Shown: positions 26,688 through 35,444 of the stretch, piece after piece
Numbering within the stretch: the first letter of the stretch is position 1
Layout of the letters: each line of letters starts with the position of its first letter
Source of the DNA: Saccharopolyspora hirsuta
GTDB lineage: Bacteria; Actinomycetota; Actinomycetes; Mycobacteriales; Pseudonocardiaceae
Direction: 5' to 3'
Assembly (NCBI RefSeq): GCF_008630535.1
Contig: NZ_VWPH01000017.1
Coordinates: 62,001 to 126,000, forward strand
DNA: 64,000 nt
Made by a program: the position numbers and the translations under genes
Notes under the pieces: model-generated
Seen by the model: only the letters and a program-made list of their open reading frames with translations
What the model was told of the DNA's origin: nothing
Databases searched by the model: none

Positions 26688-28154
26688 TCACGACCCCGTG
26701 ATGCGCTGAGCTGCGAGCTTCCCCGAGAGCAAAACCGGTGGTACGCCGACTCCCGGGGTGGTCCCGGAACCGGCGAGCACCACGTTGCCCAGGCCGCGGA
26801 CCAGGTTCCGGGGCCGGAACGGGCCGGTCTGCGGGAAGGTGTGCGCGGCGGAGAACGGCGTCCCGGCGGCGTGCCCCTGGGCCGCCCAGTCCGCGGGCGT
26901 GATCAGCTCCTGCACCTCGATCGAGCTGCCGAAGCCGGTGAAGCCGCGGCGCTCCAAGGTGCGCAGCAGCTCCTCCAGGTAGGCGGGGCCGATGCGGTCC
27001 CAGTCGAGCTGGCCGGTGGCCAGGTTCGGGCACGGCGCGAGCACGTAGTGCAGCTCGCGACCCGCCGGGGCCAGCCCCGGATCGGTCGTGGTCGGCCGCG
27101 TGACCAGCAGCGACGGGTCGGTCATCAGCGCGCCGTCGCGGATGATCTCGGTGAACGTCCGGTCCCAGGCCGCGCCGAAGGAGATCGTGTGGTGCGCGTC
27201 GGACCAGCTGCGCGTGGTGCCCGCGTGCAGCACCACGGCCGAGGGAGACCAGCGCAGCCGCCGTCGCGGCCGGTGCCCGAGCAGCCGGTGCACCACCGGC
27301 AGGTCCGGGGTGAGCACGAACGCGTCGGCGCTGATGCGCTCCCCGGCCGAGGTGCGCGCGGCGACGATCCGGTCTCCGCGCCGCTCCAGGTCGGTGACCT
27401 CGGTGCTGTAGCGGAACACGACGCCCGCGTCCGCGGCCGCGTCGGCGAGGGCCTGAGGCACCGCGTGCATCCCGCCGCGGGGGAACCAGACGCCGTTGAC
27501 GGTGTCCATGTAGGAGATGACCGCGTACAGCGCGAGCGCGCGGCGCGGGTCGAGACCGGCGTAGAGCGCCTGGAACGAGAACACCCGGCGCAGCCGTTCG
27601 TCGTTCAGGAAGCGGGCGATCGCCGGCCCCAGGCGGCCGAAGCCGCCGAGCGCGGTCAGCCGGGCGAGCTCCGGTGACACCAGGTCCAGCGGCGAGTCGA
27701 AGTTGGCGTCGATGAACCGGTGCATCTCCGCCCGGTACACCTCGGTCAGCCAGCGCCGCAGCCGCCGGTACCCGGCCGCCTCCGCGGGCCCGGCGAAGCG
27801 CCGGACCTCCTGCTCCATGGCCTCGGCGTCGGTGTGCACGTCCAGCACCGAGCCGTCGGCGAAGCGCGCCTGGTACGCCGGGTGCAGCGGCACCAGGTCG
27901 AGGCGGTCGGCCAGCGAGTCGCCGACCGCGTGCAGCGCTTCGTCGACCAGCTCCGGCATGGTCAGGATCGTCGGGCCGGTGTCGATGCGGTAGCCGTCCA
28001 GCCGGTGCAGCCCGGCGCGGCCGCCCGGCAGCGGTGCGCGCTCCACCACCGTCACCCGCCGCCCGGCCCCCGCCAGGTGCAGCGCGGTGGCGAGCCCGGC
28101 GAGCCCGGCGCCGAGCACCAGGACGTGGTCGCTGCGGCCGGTGGTGGTGCGCAT
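26688..28154 (-). CDS. crtI: Phytoene desaturase-type FAD amine oxidase (CrtI family)
   Basis: A 488-residue flavoprotein. The N-terminal dinucleotide-binding motif is VLGAGLAGLATALHLAGAGRRVTVVE, followed by PGGRAGLHRLDGYRIDTGPTILTMP. The C-terminal CrtI signature is GSGTTPGVGVPPVLLSGKLAA. Desaturation of phytoene or a related carotenoid or isoprenoid is expected. Its ATG overlaps the stop of the prenyl synthase gene (ATGA at 28154), so substrate-making and substrate-oxidising enzymes are coupled. No phytoene synthase is present in the window. Confidence 0.9.
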   Translation of the reverse strand: MRTTTGRSDHVLVLGAGLAGLATALHLAGAGRRVTVVERAPLPGGRAGLHRLDGYRIDTGPTILTMPELVDEALHAVGDSLADRLDLVPLHPAYQARFADGSVLDVHTDAEAMEQEVRRFAGPAEAAGYRRLRRWLTEVYRAEMHRFIDANFDSPLDLVSPELARLTALGGFGRLGPAIARFLNDERLRRVFSFQALYAGLDPRRALALYAVISYMDTVNGVWFPRGGMHAVPQALADAAADAGVVFRYSTEVTDLERRGDRIVAARTSAGERISADAFVLTPDLPVVHRLLGHRPRRRLRWSPSAVVLHAGTTRSWSDAHHTISFGAAWDRTFTEIIRDGALMTDPSLLVTRPTTTDPGLAPAGRELHYVLAPCPNLATGQLDWDRIGPAYLEELLRTLERRGFTGFGSSIEVQELITPADWAAQGHAAGTPFSAAHTFPQTGPFRPRNLVRGLGNVVLAGSGTTPGVGVPPVLLSGKLAAQRITGS

Positions 28155-29281
28155 CAGCGGGTGCGGTCGGTGACGGCGACGGCCAGCTCGGCGAGCCGCG
28201 ACGCGGCGGGCTCGGCCAGGTCCGCGCCGTGCAGCGCGAGCAGCGCCGATCCGGTCAGATCGGTGATCCGCTGCTCCACGGCCGCCACCGCGCCGAGCTC
28301 GGTGAGCACCTGCCGCGCCCGCTCGACGCGCTGCTCGTCCAGCTCTGGGTCGCCGAGGACGTCGTGCAGCAGGTCCAGGGCCTGCTGGTCGCCCCGCTCG
28401 CGGGCGGTGGCCGTGGCCTCGGCGATCAGCACGGTCCGCTTGCCCTCGCGCAGGTCGTCACCCGCGGGCTTGCCGGTCACGGCGGGGTCGCCGAAGACCC
28501 CGAGCAGGTCGTCGCGCAGCTGGAAGGCGACGCCGATGTCGGAGCCGAACCGGCGCAGCGCGTCCAGCGCCGCCGGGCTCGCGCCAGCGATCTCGGCACC
28601 CAGCTCCAGCGGGCGCTGCACCGTGTAGGAGGCGGACTTGAGCTGGCAGATCCGCAGCGCCGCCTGCGGGGTCTCGTCGCCCCGGACCTGGCCGAGCACG
28701 TCCAGGTACTGCCCGGCGAGCACTTCGGTGCGCATCGCGCGCCACGGCCGCAGCGCGCGGTTCAGCGCGGTCGGTGGGATCCCGGCGGTGTGCAGCATGT
28801 CGTCGGCCCAGGACAGCGCCAGGTCGCCGAGCAGCACCGCGCTGGCCATGCCGAACTGAGCGCCCGCCCCGGCGAACCCGGACTCCTGGTGGATCTGCTC
28901 GAACTTGCGGTGCACGGTCGGGTTGCCGCGCCGGGTGTCGGACTCGTCGATGAGGTCGTCGTGCACCAGCGCGCAGGCCTGGATCAGCTCCAGGGCGCTG
29001 GCCGCGCGCAGCATCGCCACCGCGGCCGGGCCCCGGTCGCCGCCGCCACCGGCGCGCCAACCCCACCAGGCGAACGTGGGGCGGATGCGCTTGCCGCCGT
29101 TGAGCACGAAACCGGCCAGCTCGGCCACCGCAGCCCCGAATGCCGGATCGAGGTCGTCGGCCTCGACGCGGCGGGACTGCAGGAATTCGGTCAGCTTCTG
29201 CTGGACCTGATCGGGAAGGTTCGACTCCACGACGGTGTCCTGGCTGGTTGCTTGCGCGGTAACCGAATGTGATGGGGGCAC
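28154..29281 (-). CDS. Polyprenyl (geranylgeranyl) diphosphate synthase
   Basis: A 375-residue trans-prenyltransferase. The first aspartate-rich motif is HDDLIDESDTRRG and the second LRDDLLGVFGD. The residues preceding the first motif are small (ALELIQACALVHDD), favouring C20 product, so GGPP synthase is likely. By position it corresponds to idsA2/Rv2173. The GTG at 29281 has GGAGG about 8 nt upstream. It heads the crtE-crtI type operon. Confidence 0.92.
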   Translation of the reverse strand: MPPSHSVTAQATSQDTVVESNLPDQVQQKLTEFLQSRRVEADDLDPAFGAAVAELAGFVLNGGKRIRPTFAWWGWRAGGGGDRGPAAVAMLRAASALELIQACALVHDDLIDESDTRRGNPTVHRKFEQIHQESGFAGAGAQFGMASAVLLGDLALSWADDMLHTAGIPPTALNRALRPWRAMRTEVLAGQYLDVLGQVRGDETPQAALRICQLKSASYTVQRPLELGAEIAGASPAALDALRRFGSDIGVAFQLRDDLLGVFGDPAVTGKPAGDDLREGKRTVLIAEATATARERGDQQALDLLHDVLGDPELDEQRVERARQVLTELGAVAAVEQRITDLTGSALLALHGADLAEPAASRLAELAVAVTDRTR

Positions 29282-29587
29282 GCCTCCATCCTCCGCGATG
29301 CCATCCGGCTTGGACCTCCCGGGCTACCGGTTAGCTCCCAGTCATTGGGAAGACTCCGGAGCGTAGCCAATTCCTCACTGTCTTTGAAGCGGCGAAGCCG
29401 CTTAGCCCACCTTCGCAACCGGCACCGCCGCGGGTTCACGGTGCCCACCCCTCTGGGGTTCCTTCCGGCGAGGACGGCCCAGCCGCCGTGTATTGGCATA
29501 CATAAGGCTGGGCACCCACAGCCAGGCGGGCGCTGAGGTTCCGCCACCGGCACCGCCACGCAAGACGAGTTCGTCAGACAGGCTTCT
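29282..29587. other. Divergent intergenic region idsA-metF
   Basis: 306 bp between divergent genes that must hold both promoters. More than half is occupied by repeat copy 4 (29402-29568). No clear promoter boxes or riboswitch motif could be assigned. Confidence 0.5.
29402..29568 (+). repeat. Interspersed repeat family A, copy 4
   Basis: Same orientation as copy 1. The outer stem is GCCCAGCC (29477-29484) with GGCTGGGC (29506-29513), the inner stem TGTAT (29489-29493) with ATACA (29498-29502), then the conserved right-end block to 29568. It has a short local replacement around 29440-29465 relative to copy 1. It ends 20 bases before the metF start. Confidence 0.85.
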
Positions 29588-30466
29588 ATGCTGGGCCGCA
29601 TGGCAGTGGTGGACCGGTTGCGCACCGAGCGGACGACCTTCTCGGTCGAGTTCTTCCCGCCCCGAGACGACGCCGAGGAGCGCGTCCTGTGGCGGGCGGT
29701 GCGCGAGCTGGAGCCGCTGGACCCGGCGTTCGTGTCGGTGACCTACGGCGCGGGCGGTTCCAGCCGGGACCGCACCATCCGCACCACCGGGCGCATCGCG
29801 CAGGAGACCACCCTGACCCCGATGGCGCACCTGACCGCGGTGGACCACTCGGTGGCCGAGCTGCGCAACGTGATCGGCTGGTACGCCGCGTCCGGGGTGC
29901 AGAACGTGCTGGCCGTCCGCGGCGACCCGCCCGGTGATCCGAACGGCGAGTGGGTCCGCCACCCGGAGGGGCTGGAGTACGCCGAGGAGCTGGTGCGGCT
30001 GATCCGCGAGCTCGGCGACTTCTGCGTCGGCGTGGCGGCCTTCCCGCACGGGCACCCGCGCTCGGCCGACCTGGACGTCGACGCCGACCACCTGGCCCGC
30101 AAGATCCGCGCCGGTGCCGGGTTCGCCATCGCCCAGCTGTTCCTGGAACCCGAGTACTTCCTGCGGCTGCGCGACCGGCTGGCCGCGCGCGGCTGCGACG
30201 TACCGCTGCTGCCCGGGGTCATGCCGATCACGACGCCGCGGGTGCTGGCGAAGTTCGGCGAGCTGGCCGGGGTGCCGGTGCCGTCGGCGATCGCCGACCA
30301 GCTGCTCCCGCTGGCCGACGACCCGGCCGGGTTCCGGCAGGCCGGGGTGGACGTGGTGACCCGCCTCTGCGAGCGCCTGATCGCCGAAGGTGTCCCCGCA
30401 CTGCACTTCTACACCCTCAACCGCTCCAAGGCGACGCGCCAGGTGGTGGCCGCCCTCGGCCTCTGA
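29588..30466 (+). CDS. metF: Methylenetetrahydrofolate reductase
   Basis: A 292-residue TIM-barrel flavoprotein. The motifs are SVEFFPPRDDAEE, FVSVTYGAGGSSRDRT (with the conserved GAGGS), VLAVRGDPP and LFLEPEYF. It reduces 5,10-methylene-THF to 5-methyl-THF for methionine synthesis. ATG 29588 and ATG 29600 (giving MAVVDRLRTER) are both possible; neither has a strong Shine-Dalgarno. The matching gene in M. tuberculosis is Rv2172c. Its stop is 8 bases from that of the convergent lipoprotein gene. Confidence 0.93.
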   Translation: MLGRMAVVDRLRTERTTFSVEFFPPRDDAEERVLWRAVRELEPLDPAFVSVTYGAGGSSRDRTIRTTGRIAQETTLTPMAHLTAVDHSVAELRNVIGWYAASGVQNVLAVRGDPPGDPNGEWVRHPEGLEYAEELVRLIRELGDFCVGVAAFPHGHPRSADLDVDADHLARKIRAGAGFAIAQLFLEPEYFLRLRDRLAARGCDVPLLPGVMPITTPRVLAKFGELAGVPVPSAIADQLLPLADDPAGFRQAGVDVVTRLCERLIAEGVPALHFYTLNRSKATRQVVAALGL

Positions 30467-30474
30467 CCCCCGGG

Positions 30475-31143
30475 TCAGGCGTCCTGCTCGGCGCGGTTGC
30501 GGAGGTGGGTGCGCAGGGCGAGCGCCGCCACCAGCGCCGCCGCGATGAAGGTGAGCGCGCCGACCAGCAGCGCCCAGCCGACCCAGTCCCCGCCCGCGGA
30601 GTTGGAGTACTGGTAGATCGCCGACAGCTGGGTGACCGCACCCGGCTGCAGCGTCCAGCTGACGGTGCCCGCCGACTCCTGGCCGTTGGTGTTGGTGATC
30701 TCGCCCGGCGCGCTGATCTTCAGGTCCACCGCGGAGTCGGTGTCGGCCAGCGGGGTCAGGTCCACCGAGCCGTCGAAGATCACCAGCGAACCCGACCTGG
30801 ACAGCTTCAGCTGGTACCGGGAGTCGGACTGGCTCAGCGCGGCGGCCAGCTCCTCGACCTCGGCGAAGCTCAGGTCGTGGAAGGACACCCGGGAGCCGAC
30901 GCGACCCTCGCCGCGGAACGGCACGACCTCCACCCGGTCTGCCAGCGCCTCCGGCGCGCGCAGCTCGAACGGCACCTGGCCGTCCGGGGTCTCGGTGGCC
31001 ACCAGCACTTCGCCGGACACCAGGTCGTCGCCGGAGACGTTCAGCGAGGCGTTGACGCGCAGGCACCCGCTGAGCAGCGTGCCGAGCACGGTGATCAGCA
31101 CCAGCAGCGATGCCGCGCGGCGGCGCGGTTTCGTGGCCTCCAC
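30475..31143 (-). CDS. LppM-like lipoprotein with C-terminal TM helix
   Basis: About 222 residues. A hydrophobic signal ends in the lipobox LLSGC (Cys near residue 27), so the protein is probably lipidated. The body is rich in beta strands (LNVSGDDLVSGEVLV, VDLKISAPGEITN). A C-terminal TM helix (VGWALLVGALTFIAAALVAALAL) and basic tail return it to the membrane, as in LppM (Rv2171), which sits beside metF in mycobacteria. GTG 31143 is preferred because it puts the signal sequence at the N-terminus. Confidence 0.8.
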   Translation of the reverse strand: MEATKPRRRAASLLVLITVLGTLLSGCLRVNASLNVSGDDLVSGEVLVATETPDGQVPFELRAPEALADRVEVVPFRGEGRVGSRVSFHDLSFAEVEELAAALSQSDSRYQLKLSRSGSLVIFDGSVDLTPLADTDSAVDLKISAPGEITNTNGQESAGTVSWTLQPGAVTQLSAIYQYSNSAGGDWVGWALLVGALTFIAAALVAALALRTHLRNRAEQDA

Positions 31144-31240
31144 GCGGGCGATCTTCGCATCCGGAGGCCGATTTCGCCGACCACGAAACCCCCTTCGTCG
31201 CAGTGCGTGCCGGCCGGTCGCCCGCGATAGCGTGGCGGGC

Positions 31241-32920
31241 ATGGGAGTTGACCACGACGGCGTGCACGAGATCAGCGACCGGTTCGTCGACGAGCTGGCC
31301 GCGCTCGACCCGATCGCCGCGACGTACCTGGGTGTGCCAGGTGGGGAAGAAGAACTGACCGACTACTCGCCGGACGGGCACCGCGCCCGCGCCGAGCTGG
31401 CCAGTCGCAGCCTGGCGGCGGTGCGGGCCGCCGAGCCGCGCGACGACTCGGAGCGCATCGCGCAGGCGGTGTTCGCCGAACGGGTGGGGCTGGACCTGGA
31501 GCTGCACGAGATCGGCGCGGACATGTCCGCGCTGAACGTGATCGCCTCCCCGGCGCAGGAGCTGCGGCAGGTCTTCGACCTGATGCCGACCGACACCCCG
31601 GAGCACTGGCGCACCATCGCCCGCCGCCTCTCGGCGATGCCCGAGGCGCTGCTGGGGCTGCGCGCCGGTCTGCTGGCGGCGGCCGCGGACGGCAACGTGT
31701 CGGCGGCGCGGCAGGTCACCAAGGTCGCCGAGCAGTGCGACACCTGGTCCGGTCGCGGCGGGCAGTCGTTCTTCGCGGCGATGGTGGCGCGCGCCGAGGG
31801 CGTGGACGAGTCGCTGCGCCGCGACCTCGACGCGGTGGCGGAGTCGGCGGCCGAGGCCTACGCCGGGCTCGCCGACTTCCTGCGCGGCGAGCTGCTGCCG
31901 AAGGCGCCGAAGAAGGACGCTGTCGGCGAGGAGCGGTACCGGCTGTGGTCGCGGTACTTCACCGGCGCCCGGCTGGACCTGCGCGAGGCCTACGAGTGGG
32001 GCTGGGCGGAGTTCGCCGGCATCGAGGCCGAGATGAAGGAGATCGCGAACCGGATCAAGCCGGGCGCGACGCTGGCCGAGGCCGCGGCGGCGCTCGACGC
32101 CGACCCGCGCTACCAGGTGCGCGGCCAGCGGGCCTTCGAGGAGTGGATGCAGCGGCTGTCCGACCAGGCGCTGCAGGACCTGCGCGGCAAGCACTTCGAC
32201 ATCCCGGACGCCCTGATGCGGCTGGAGTGCCGGATCGCCCCGCCGGGCGGCGGGGTCGGCGCCTACTACACCGGACCGACCGACGACTTCTCCCGGCCCG
32301 GCCGGATGTGGTGGTCGGTGCCCGCGGACAAGGAGGACTTCCCGACCTGGCGCGAGGTGTCCACCGTGTACCACGAGGGCGTCCCCGGGCACCACCTGCA
32401 GGTGGCGACCGCGGTGCACGAGGCGCAGCGGCTGAACAAGTTCCAGCGGTTGGCCTGCTTCGTCTCCGGGCACGGCGAGGGCTGGGCGCTCTACGCCGAG
32501 CGCCTGATGCGCGAGCTGGGCTACCTCCAGGACGACGGCGACCTGCTGGGCATGCTCAACGACCAGCTGTTCCGCGCGGCGCGCGTGGTCGTCGACATCG
32601 GCATGCACCTGGAGCTGGAGATCCCGGCGGGCACCGGGTTCCACGAGGGCGAGCGCTGGACGCCGGAGCTGGGCCTGGAGTTCATGCTGAACCGCACGAT
32701 CACCGACCCGCACCACGTCCGCGACGAGATCGACCGCTACCTGGGCTGGCCCGGCCAGGCCCCGTCGTACAAGCTCGGCGAGCGCCTCTGGCGCGCGGCC
32801 CGCGACGAGGCCAAGCAGCGCCACGGCGCGAACTTCGACGTCAAGGAGTTCCACACGACGGCGCTGCGCATGGGCGGCATGGGGCTGGACACCCTGCGCG
32901 AGCAGCTCGCCCGCCTCTGA
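31241..32920 (+). CDS. DUF885 family protein (putative metallocarboxypeptidase-like)
   Basis: 559 residues, mostly helical. The DUF885 zinc-site signature is in STVYHEGVPGHHLQVA (HExxxxHH), with GEGWALYAERLMRELGYL supplying further ligands about 70 residues on. The family is a distant relative of M32-like helical metallopeptidases; the activity in actinomycetes is not established. The ATG at 31241 is 97 bases from the divergent LppM-like start, so they share a promoter region. Confidence 0.88.
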   Translation: MGVDHDGVHEISDRFVDELAALDPIAATYLGVPGGEEELTDYSPDGHRARAELASRSLAAVRAAEPRDDSERIAQAVFAERVGLDLELHEIGADMSALNVIASPAQELRQVFDLMPTDTPEHWRTIARRLSAMPEALLGLRAGLLAAAADGNVSAARQVTKVAEQCDTWSGRGGQSFFAAMVARAEGVDESLRRDLDAVAESAAEAYAGLADFLRGELLPKAPKKDAVGEERYRLWSRYFTGARLDLREAYEWGWAEFAGIEAEMKEIANRIKPGATLAEAAAALDADPRYQVRGQRAFEEWMQRLSDQALQDLRGKHFDIPDALMRLECRIAPPGGGVGAYYTGPTDDFSRPGRMWWSVPADKEDFPTWREVSTVYHEGVPGHHLQVATAVHEAQRLNKFQRLACFVSGHGEGWALYAERLMRELGYLQDDGDLLGMLNDQLFRAARVVVDIGMHLELEIPAGTGFHEGERWTPELGLEFMLNRTITDPHHVRDEIDRYLGWPGQAPSYKLGERLWRAARDEAKQRHGANFDVKEFHTTALRMGGMGLDTLREQLARL

Positions 32921-32961
32921 GGCGGTGCGGGGCACTCATGACCGCGGGTGCCCCGCACCGT

Positions 32962-33966
32962 TCACCAGGTCGGGTGCTCGGCGAGTTGGGCGCGGGCCGC
33001 GGCTTGGCTCGGGTCGGCCTGCTCGGCCTGGCGGGCGGCGTCCTCGGCGGCGCGTTCGGCTGCTCGCTCGGCCGCGGCGACGTCCGGGGTCTCGCCGTCC
33101 AGGACGTCCGCGATGATGCTGGCCTGCGCGGCCATCGCCGAGGCGAACGGGTGGTACGGCGCCGCGACCGGGCTCAGGTGCTGGCCGTTGATCCAGGCCG
33201 CGCCGCCGGTGGCGCAGGCGTCGTGGCCCAGCGACGGGCCGTAGGTGTCGACGAAGGTGACGCCGGTGCGCTGAGCGGCGTCGGCGATCGCGGCGTTGAG
33301 CTCCTGCTCGATCTCGTCGGCGTAGCGGTAGTCGCCGTCGGCGATCGGGATGATGTCCGGGCAGTACCCGCTCTCCGGCACGATGCGCGGGTAGCCGATG
33401 ACCAGGACCCGGGCCTGCGGCGAGCGCTCCTGGACGTCCCGCACGACCTCCGCGACGCGGTGCCCGGTGAGCTCGATGCGCCGCTTGAGGTCGTCGCCGC
33501 CGTCGACGGCGAAGTGCTCGCGGCACGGCGATCCGACCGGGTCGGTGGCGCGCAGGGCCGAGCAGGTGGCGATGGCGTCGCCGAAGACGCCGAAGTCGTT
33601 GCCGCCGATGCCCAGCGTGACCAGGTCCGTTTCCGCGGTCAGCGCGTCGAGCTGCGGGCCGGAGTACCAGTCCTGGGCGCTCCTCATGTCCGTGGTGTCC
33701 GCGCCGCCGCAGCTGACGTCGGTGAACTTCGCGGGTTCGAGCTCGCGCGCCAGCAGCGCCGGGTAGTTGTTCGTGGACCGGCCGCACAGCAGCGGGTCCA
33801 GCCGCATCCACGGGATCAGCGGACCGGAGGTGAACGAGTCGCCCAGGGCGACGTAGTGCTGGTACTCGGGTTCGTCGGCCACCGCCGGGGCGGCTCCCAG
33901 CGAGAACCCGACCAACACCGACAACGCGACCCCGCTCGCCCTGCGGAGCAGTCCCACTCGGCCCAT
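32962..33966 (-). CDS. Secreted SGNH/GDSL hydrolase
   Basis: About 334 residues. A signal peptide (LRRASGVALSVLVGFSLG, cleaved near AVADEP) precedes the SGNH domain: block I ALGDSFTSGP with the nucleophile Ser, block III GIGGNDF and the C-terminal Asp-x-x-His in PYHPFASAMA. Several Cys pairs suggest disulfides in an exported esterase or lipase resembling Streptomyces secreted lipases. An Ala/Glu-rich helix forms the last 50 residues, which is unusual. GGAGGT lies 4 nt before the ATG at 33966. Confidence 0.88.
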   Translation of the reverse strand: MGRVGLLRRASGVALSVLVGFSLGAAPAVADEPEYQHYVALGDSFTSGPLIPWMRLDPLLCGRSTNNYPALLARELEPAKFTDVSCGGADTTDMRSAQDWYSGPQLDALTAETDLVTLGIGGNDFGVFGDAIATCSALRATDPVGSPCREHFAVDGGDDLKRRIELTGHRVAEVVRDVQERSPQARVLVIGYPRIVPESGYCPDIIPIADGDYRYADEIEQELNAAIADAAQRTGVTFVDTYGPSLGHDACATGGAAWINGQHLSPVAAPYHPFASAMAAQASIIADVLDGETPDVAAAERAAERAAEDAARQAEQADPSQAAARAQLAEHPTW

Positions 33967-34070
33967 CGGCACCTCCACCCGTCGTCTGCACCGCAGTGAA
34001 GACGATCACAGGTGGCGCGGGCAAGGATTTCGTGAAGGATTCTCGGATTTTGCCCCGGATGCCCGAGCGG

Positions 34071-34640
34071 TCAGCGCGGCTCGAGCGGCAGCGGGCGGCC
34101 GAGCACGGCGAACGGGCGCGGATCGCCGGTGAACCGGTAGTTGCGCAGCACGTCGGTGAAGCCGACCCGGCGGTACAGCCGCCACGCGCGCGTCGGGCCC
34201 TCCGGGGTGGACAGCAGGACCTTGCTGCCCGGGGCGCCGGTCAGCAGGTGGCGCAGGATCTCCTCGCCGACCCCGGCGCCCTGACCGGCCGGGTGCACGT
34301 GCAGCTCGGTCAGCTCGAAGTAGTCGTCCAGCCAGTCGCCGATCTCGGCGCCGCTGCTCAGCAGGCCGCGGCGGACCTGCTCGTGCCACCACTGGCCGGG
34401 GGCGCCGAGGTAGCCGTAGCCGATGCCGATGAGCTCGTCCTGCTCGCTGAACGCGCCGATGCAGCGCCACCCGGCGCGCAGCATGTGCGCCGACCACATC
34501 GGGGCGCGCTGCTGGGCGGTGGTGGGCGGGTAGCCCATCGCGGTCACGTAGATCTGCAGGGCCTCGGGCAGGCGGGCCCGGAGCTGGTCGGTGGTCAGCT
34601 CGGCGATCCGGTCACAGCGGGGTGAGGGCGCGGCGGTCAC
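34071..34640 (-). CDS. GNAT-family N-acetyltransferase
   Basis: 189 residues with the acetyl-CoA-binding motif A region ELHVHPAGQGAGVGEEILRHLL (Q/R-x-x-G-x-G/A type), then LLSTPEGPTRAWRLYRRVGF, the typical motif B with Arg/Tyr. The substrate is unknown. It is divergent from the SOS-controlled HEPN gene, with a 357-bp gap. Confidence 0.87.
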   Translation of the reverse strand: MTAAPSPRCDRIAELTTDQLRARLPEALQIYVTAMGYPPTTAQQRAPMWSAHMLRAGWRCIGAFSEQDELIGIGYGYLGAPGQWWHEQVRRGLLSSGAEIGDWLDDYFELTELHVHPAGQGAGVGEEILRHLLTGAPGSKVLLSTPEGPTRAWRLYRRVGFTDVLRNYRFTGDPRPFAVLGRPLPLEPR

Positions 34641-34784
34641 GGCCGAACACTAACCGGTCCGCGGGGTGCGGTCCTTCCTGGCGTGCCGTCGGGGTGGCGG
34701 TCCGGTCACCCGGTGTTCGATTCGTCCCTCCGGGTGATCATCTTCGCTGGTCATGACTCGAACAGGTGAGCTACGGCGCATTGC

Positions 34785-34813
34785 TTGAGTCGATCGACCG
34801 GGCGCGCTAATCT
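34785..34813 (+). promoter_or_regulatory. Candidate promoter of the HEPN operon
   Basis: TTGAGT (34785-34790) and TAATCT (34808-34813) are spaced by 17 bases, close to a housekeeping sigma promoter. Transcription would begin near 34820, inside the LexA sites. Confidence 0.6.
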
Positions 34814-34821
34814 GAAGATGT

Positions 34822-34852
34822 TCGAACGCGAGTTCGACGAACTTGAGTTCGA
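34822..34852. promoter_or_regulatory. Two abutting LexA/SOS boxes
   Basis: TCGAACGCGAGTTCGA (34822-34837) fits the actinobacterial SOS consensus TCGAAC-n4-GTTCGA exactly. ACGAACTTGAGTTCGA (34837-34852) fits at 15 of 16 positions counting the spacer as free. They share one base and lie just downstream of the -10 box, where bound LexA would block transcription. Confidence 0.88.
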
Positions 34853-34997
34853 GCACGAGGTCCGGCGGTGGAGTGGGGGAAGCACTCCGCCGCCGGACCT
34901 ACCGCCTCGGACCTGCTGCCCGAGGACGTGTCGTCGCGAGGCAGCGCGCGGTGCCCTGGTGGGCGTGGACGGCTTCGTCGTGCAGAGGAGAGCGCCG

Positions 34998-35444
34998 ATG
35001 TCTTTTTCCACCGATCTCTCGATTCCCGCTCCGCGGAGCTCCGTGGAGGACCAGGGCCCGACCCCCGAAGCGGAAACCCCGGCGGGTTCGCTGTCGTTGC
35101 TGCTCAACGCCCGGACCTGCCTGCACGAAGCGGAGCAGGCGGACCGCCCCGGCGAGCGGTATGCGGCCGCCCACGTGGCCGCATTGCGCGCGGCCACGGC
35201 GGTGGTGGTGGCCCGCTCCTGGCAGCGCGAGAAGGGGCGACCGGCCAGCGTGTGGACGCTGTTAACCGGGGCCGCCCCGGAGCTGCGGGAGTGGGCGGCC
35301 TACTTCGCGGCGCGATCGGACCGGCGGGCGGCCGCCGAGGCCGGGGCGCCGACCATCACCTGGCTCGACGCCGACGGCCTGCTGGCGCGCAGCCGGGAAT
35401 TCCTGGACATCGTCGGACGAAGCTTGTTGGGGGTGGCGCGGTGA
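34998..35444 (+). CDS. HEPN-domain protein (SAV_6107-like)
   Basis: 148 residues. After a 30-residue Pro/Glu-rich start comes an all-helical domain: LSLLLNARTCLHEAEQADRPGERYAAAHVAALRAATAVVVARS, the pattern of HEPN proteins of the actinobacterial SAV_6107 type. The domain may bind nucleotide or RNA. An R-x4-H match (Arg 54, His 59) exists but lies in an early helix, unlike the usual RNase motif. GGAG about 7 nt upstream supports ATG 34998. It is the first gene after the double SOS box and overlaps the next gene by 4 bases, so the operon is predicted to be DNA-damage inducible. Confidence 0.8.
   Translation: MSFSTDLSIPAPRSSVEDQGPTPEAETPAGSLSLLLNARTCLHEAEQADRPGERYAAAHVAALRAATAVVVARSWQREKGRPASVWTLLTGAAPELREWAAYFAARSDRRAAAEAGAPTITWLDADGLLARSREFLDIVGRSLLGVAR

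Larger units (their letters stand above)
34641..34997. other. Intergenic/leader region upstream of the HEPN gene
   Basis: 357 bp. It holds the promoter and double SOS box near 34785-34852 and then a leader of about 145 bases. From an ATG at 34818 the HEPN frame is open through this leader, but the predicted peptide mostly restates the operator repeat and then Pro/Arg/Cys-rich sequence, so it is probably not translated. Confidence 0.5.

Noticed and set aside
29402-32935. Very long open frame (over 1,100 codons) on the minus strand across metF and the DUF885 gene
   Set aside because: It is antisense to well-recognised genes, and the translation is Arg/Gly/His-rich without any family motif. Such shadows are expected at this GC content; several others (for example 18450-20708 and 42062-44035) were rejected in the same way.
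34818-34997. N-terminal extension of the HEPN gene starting at ATG 34818
   Set aside because: The added residues only translate the SOS-box repeat and then low-quality Pro/Arg/Cys sequence, while ATG 34998 has a Shine-Dalgarno.
34998-35444. RNase (toxin) motif R-x4-H in the HEPN protein
   Set aside because: The match (Arg 54, His 59) lies in an early helix and not in the last helix where the HEPN nuclease motif usually sits; toxin activity is not claimed.
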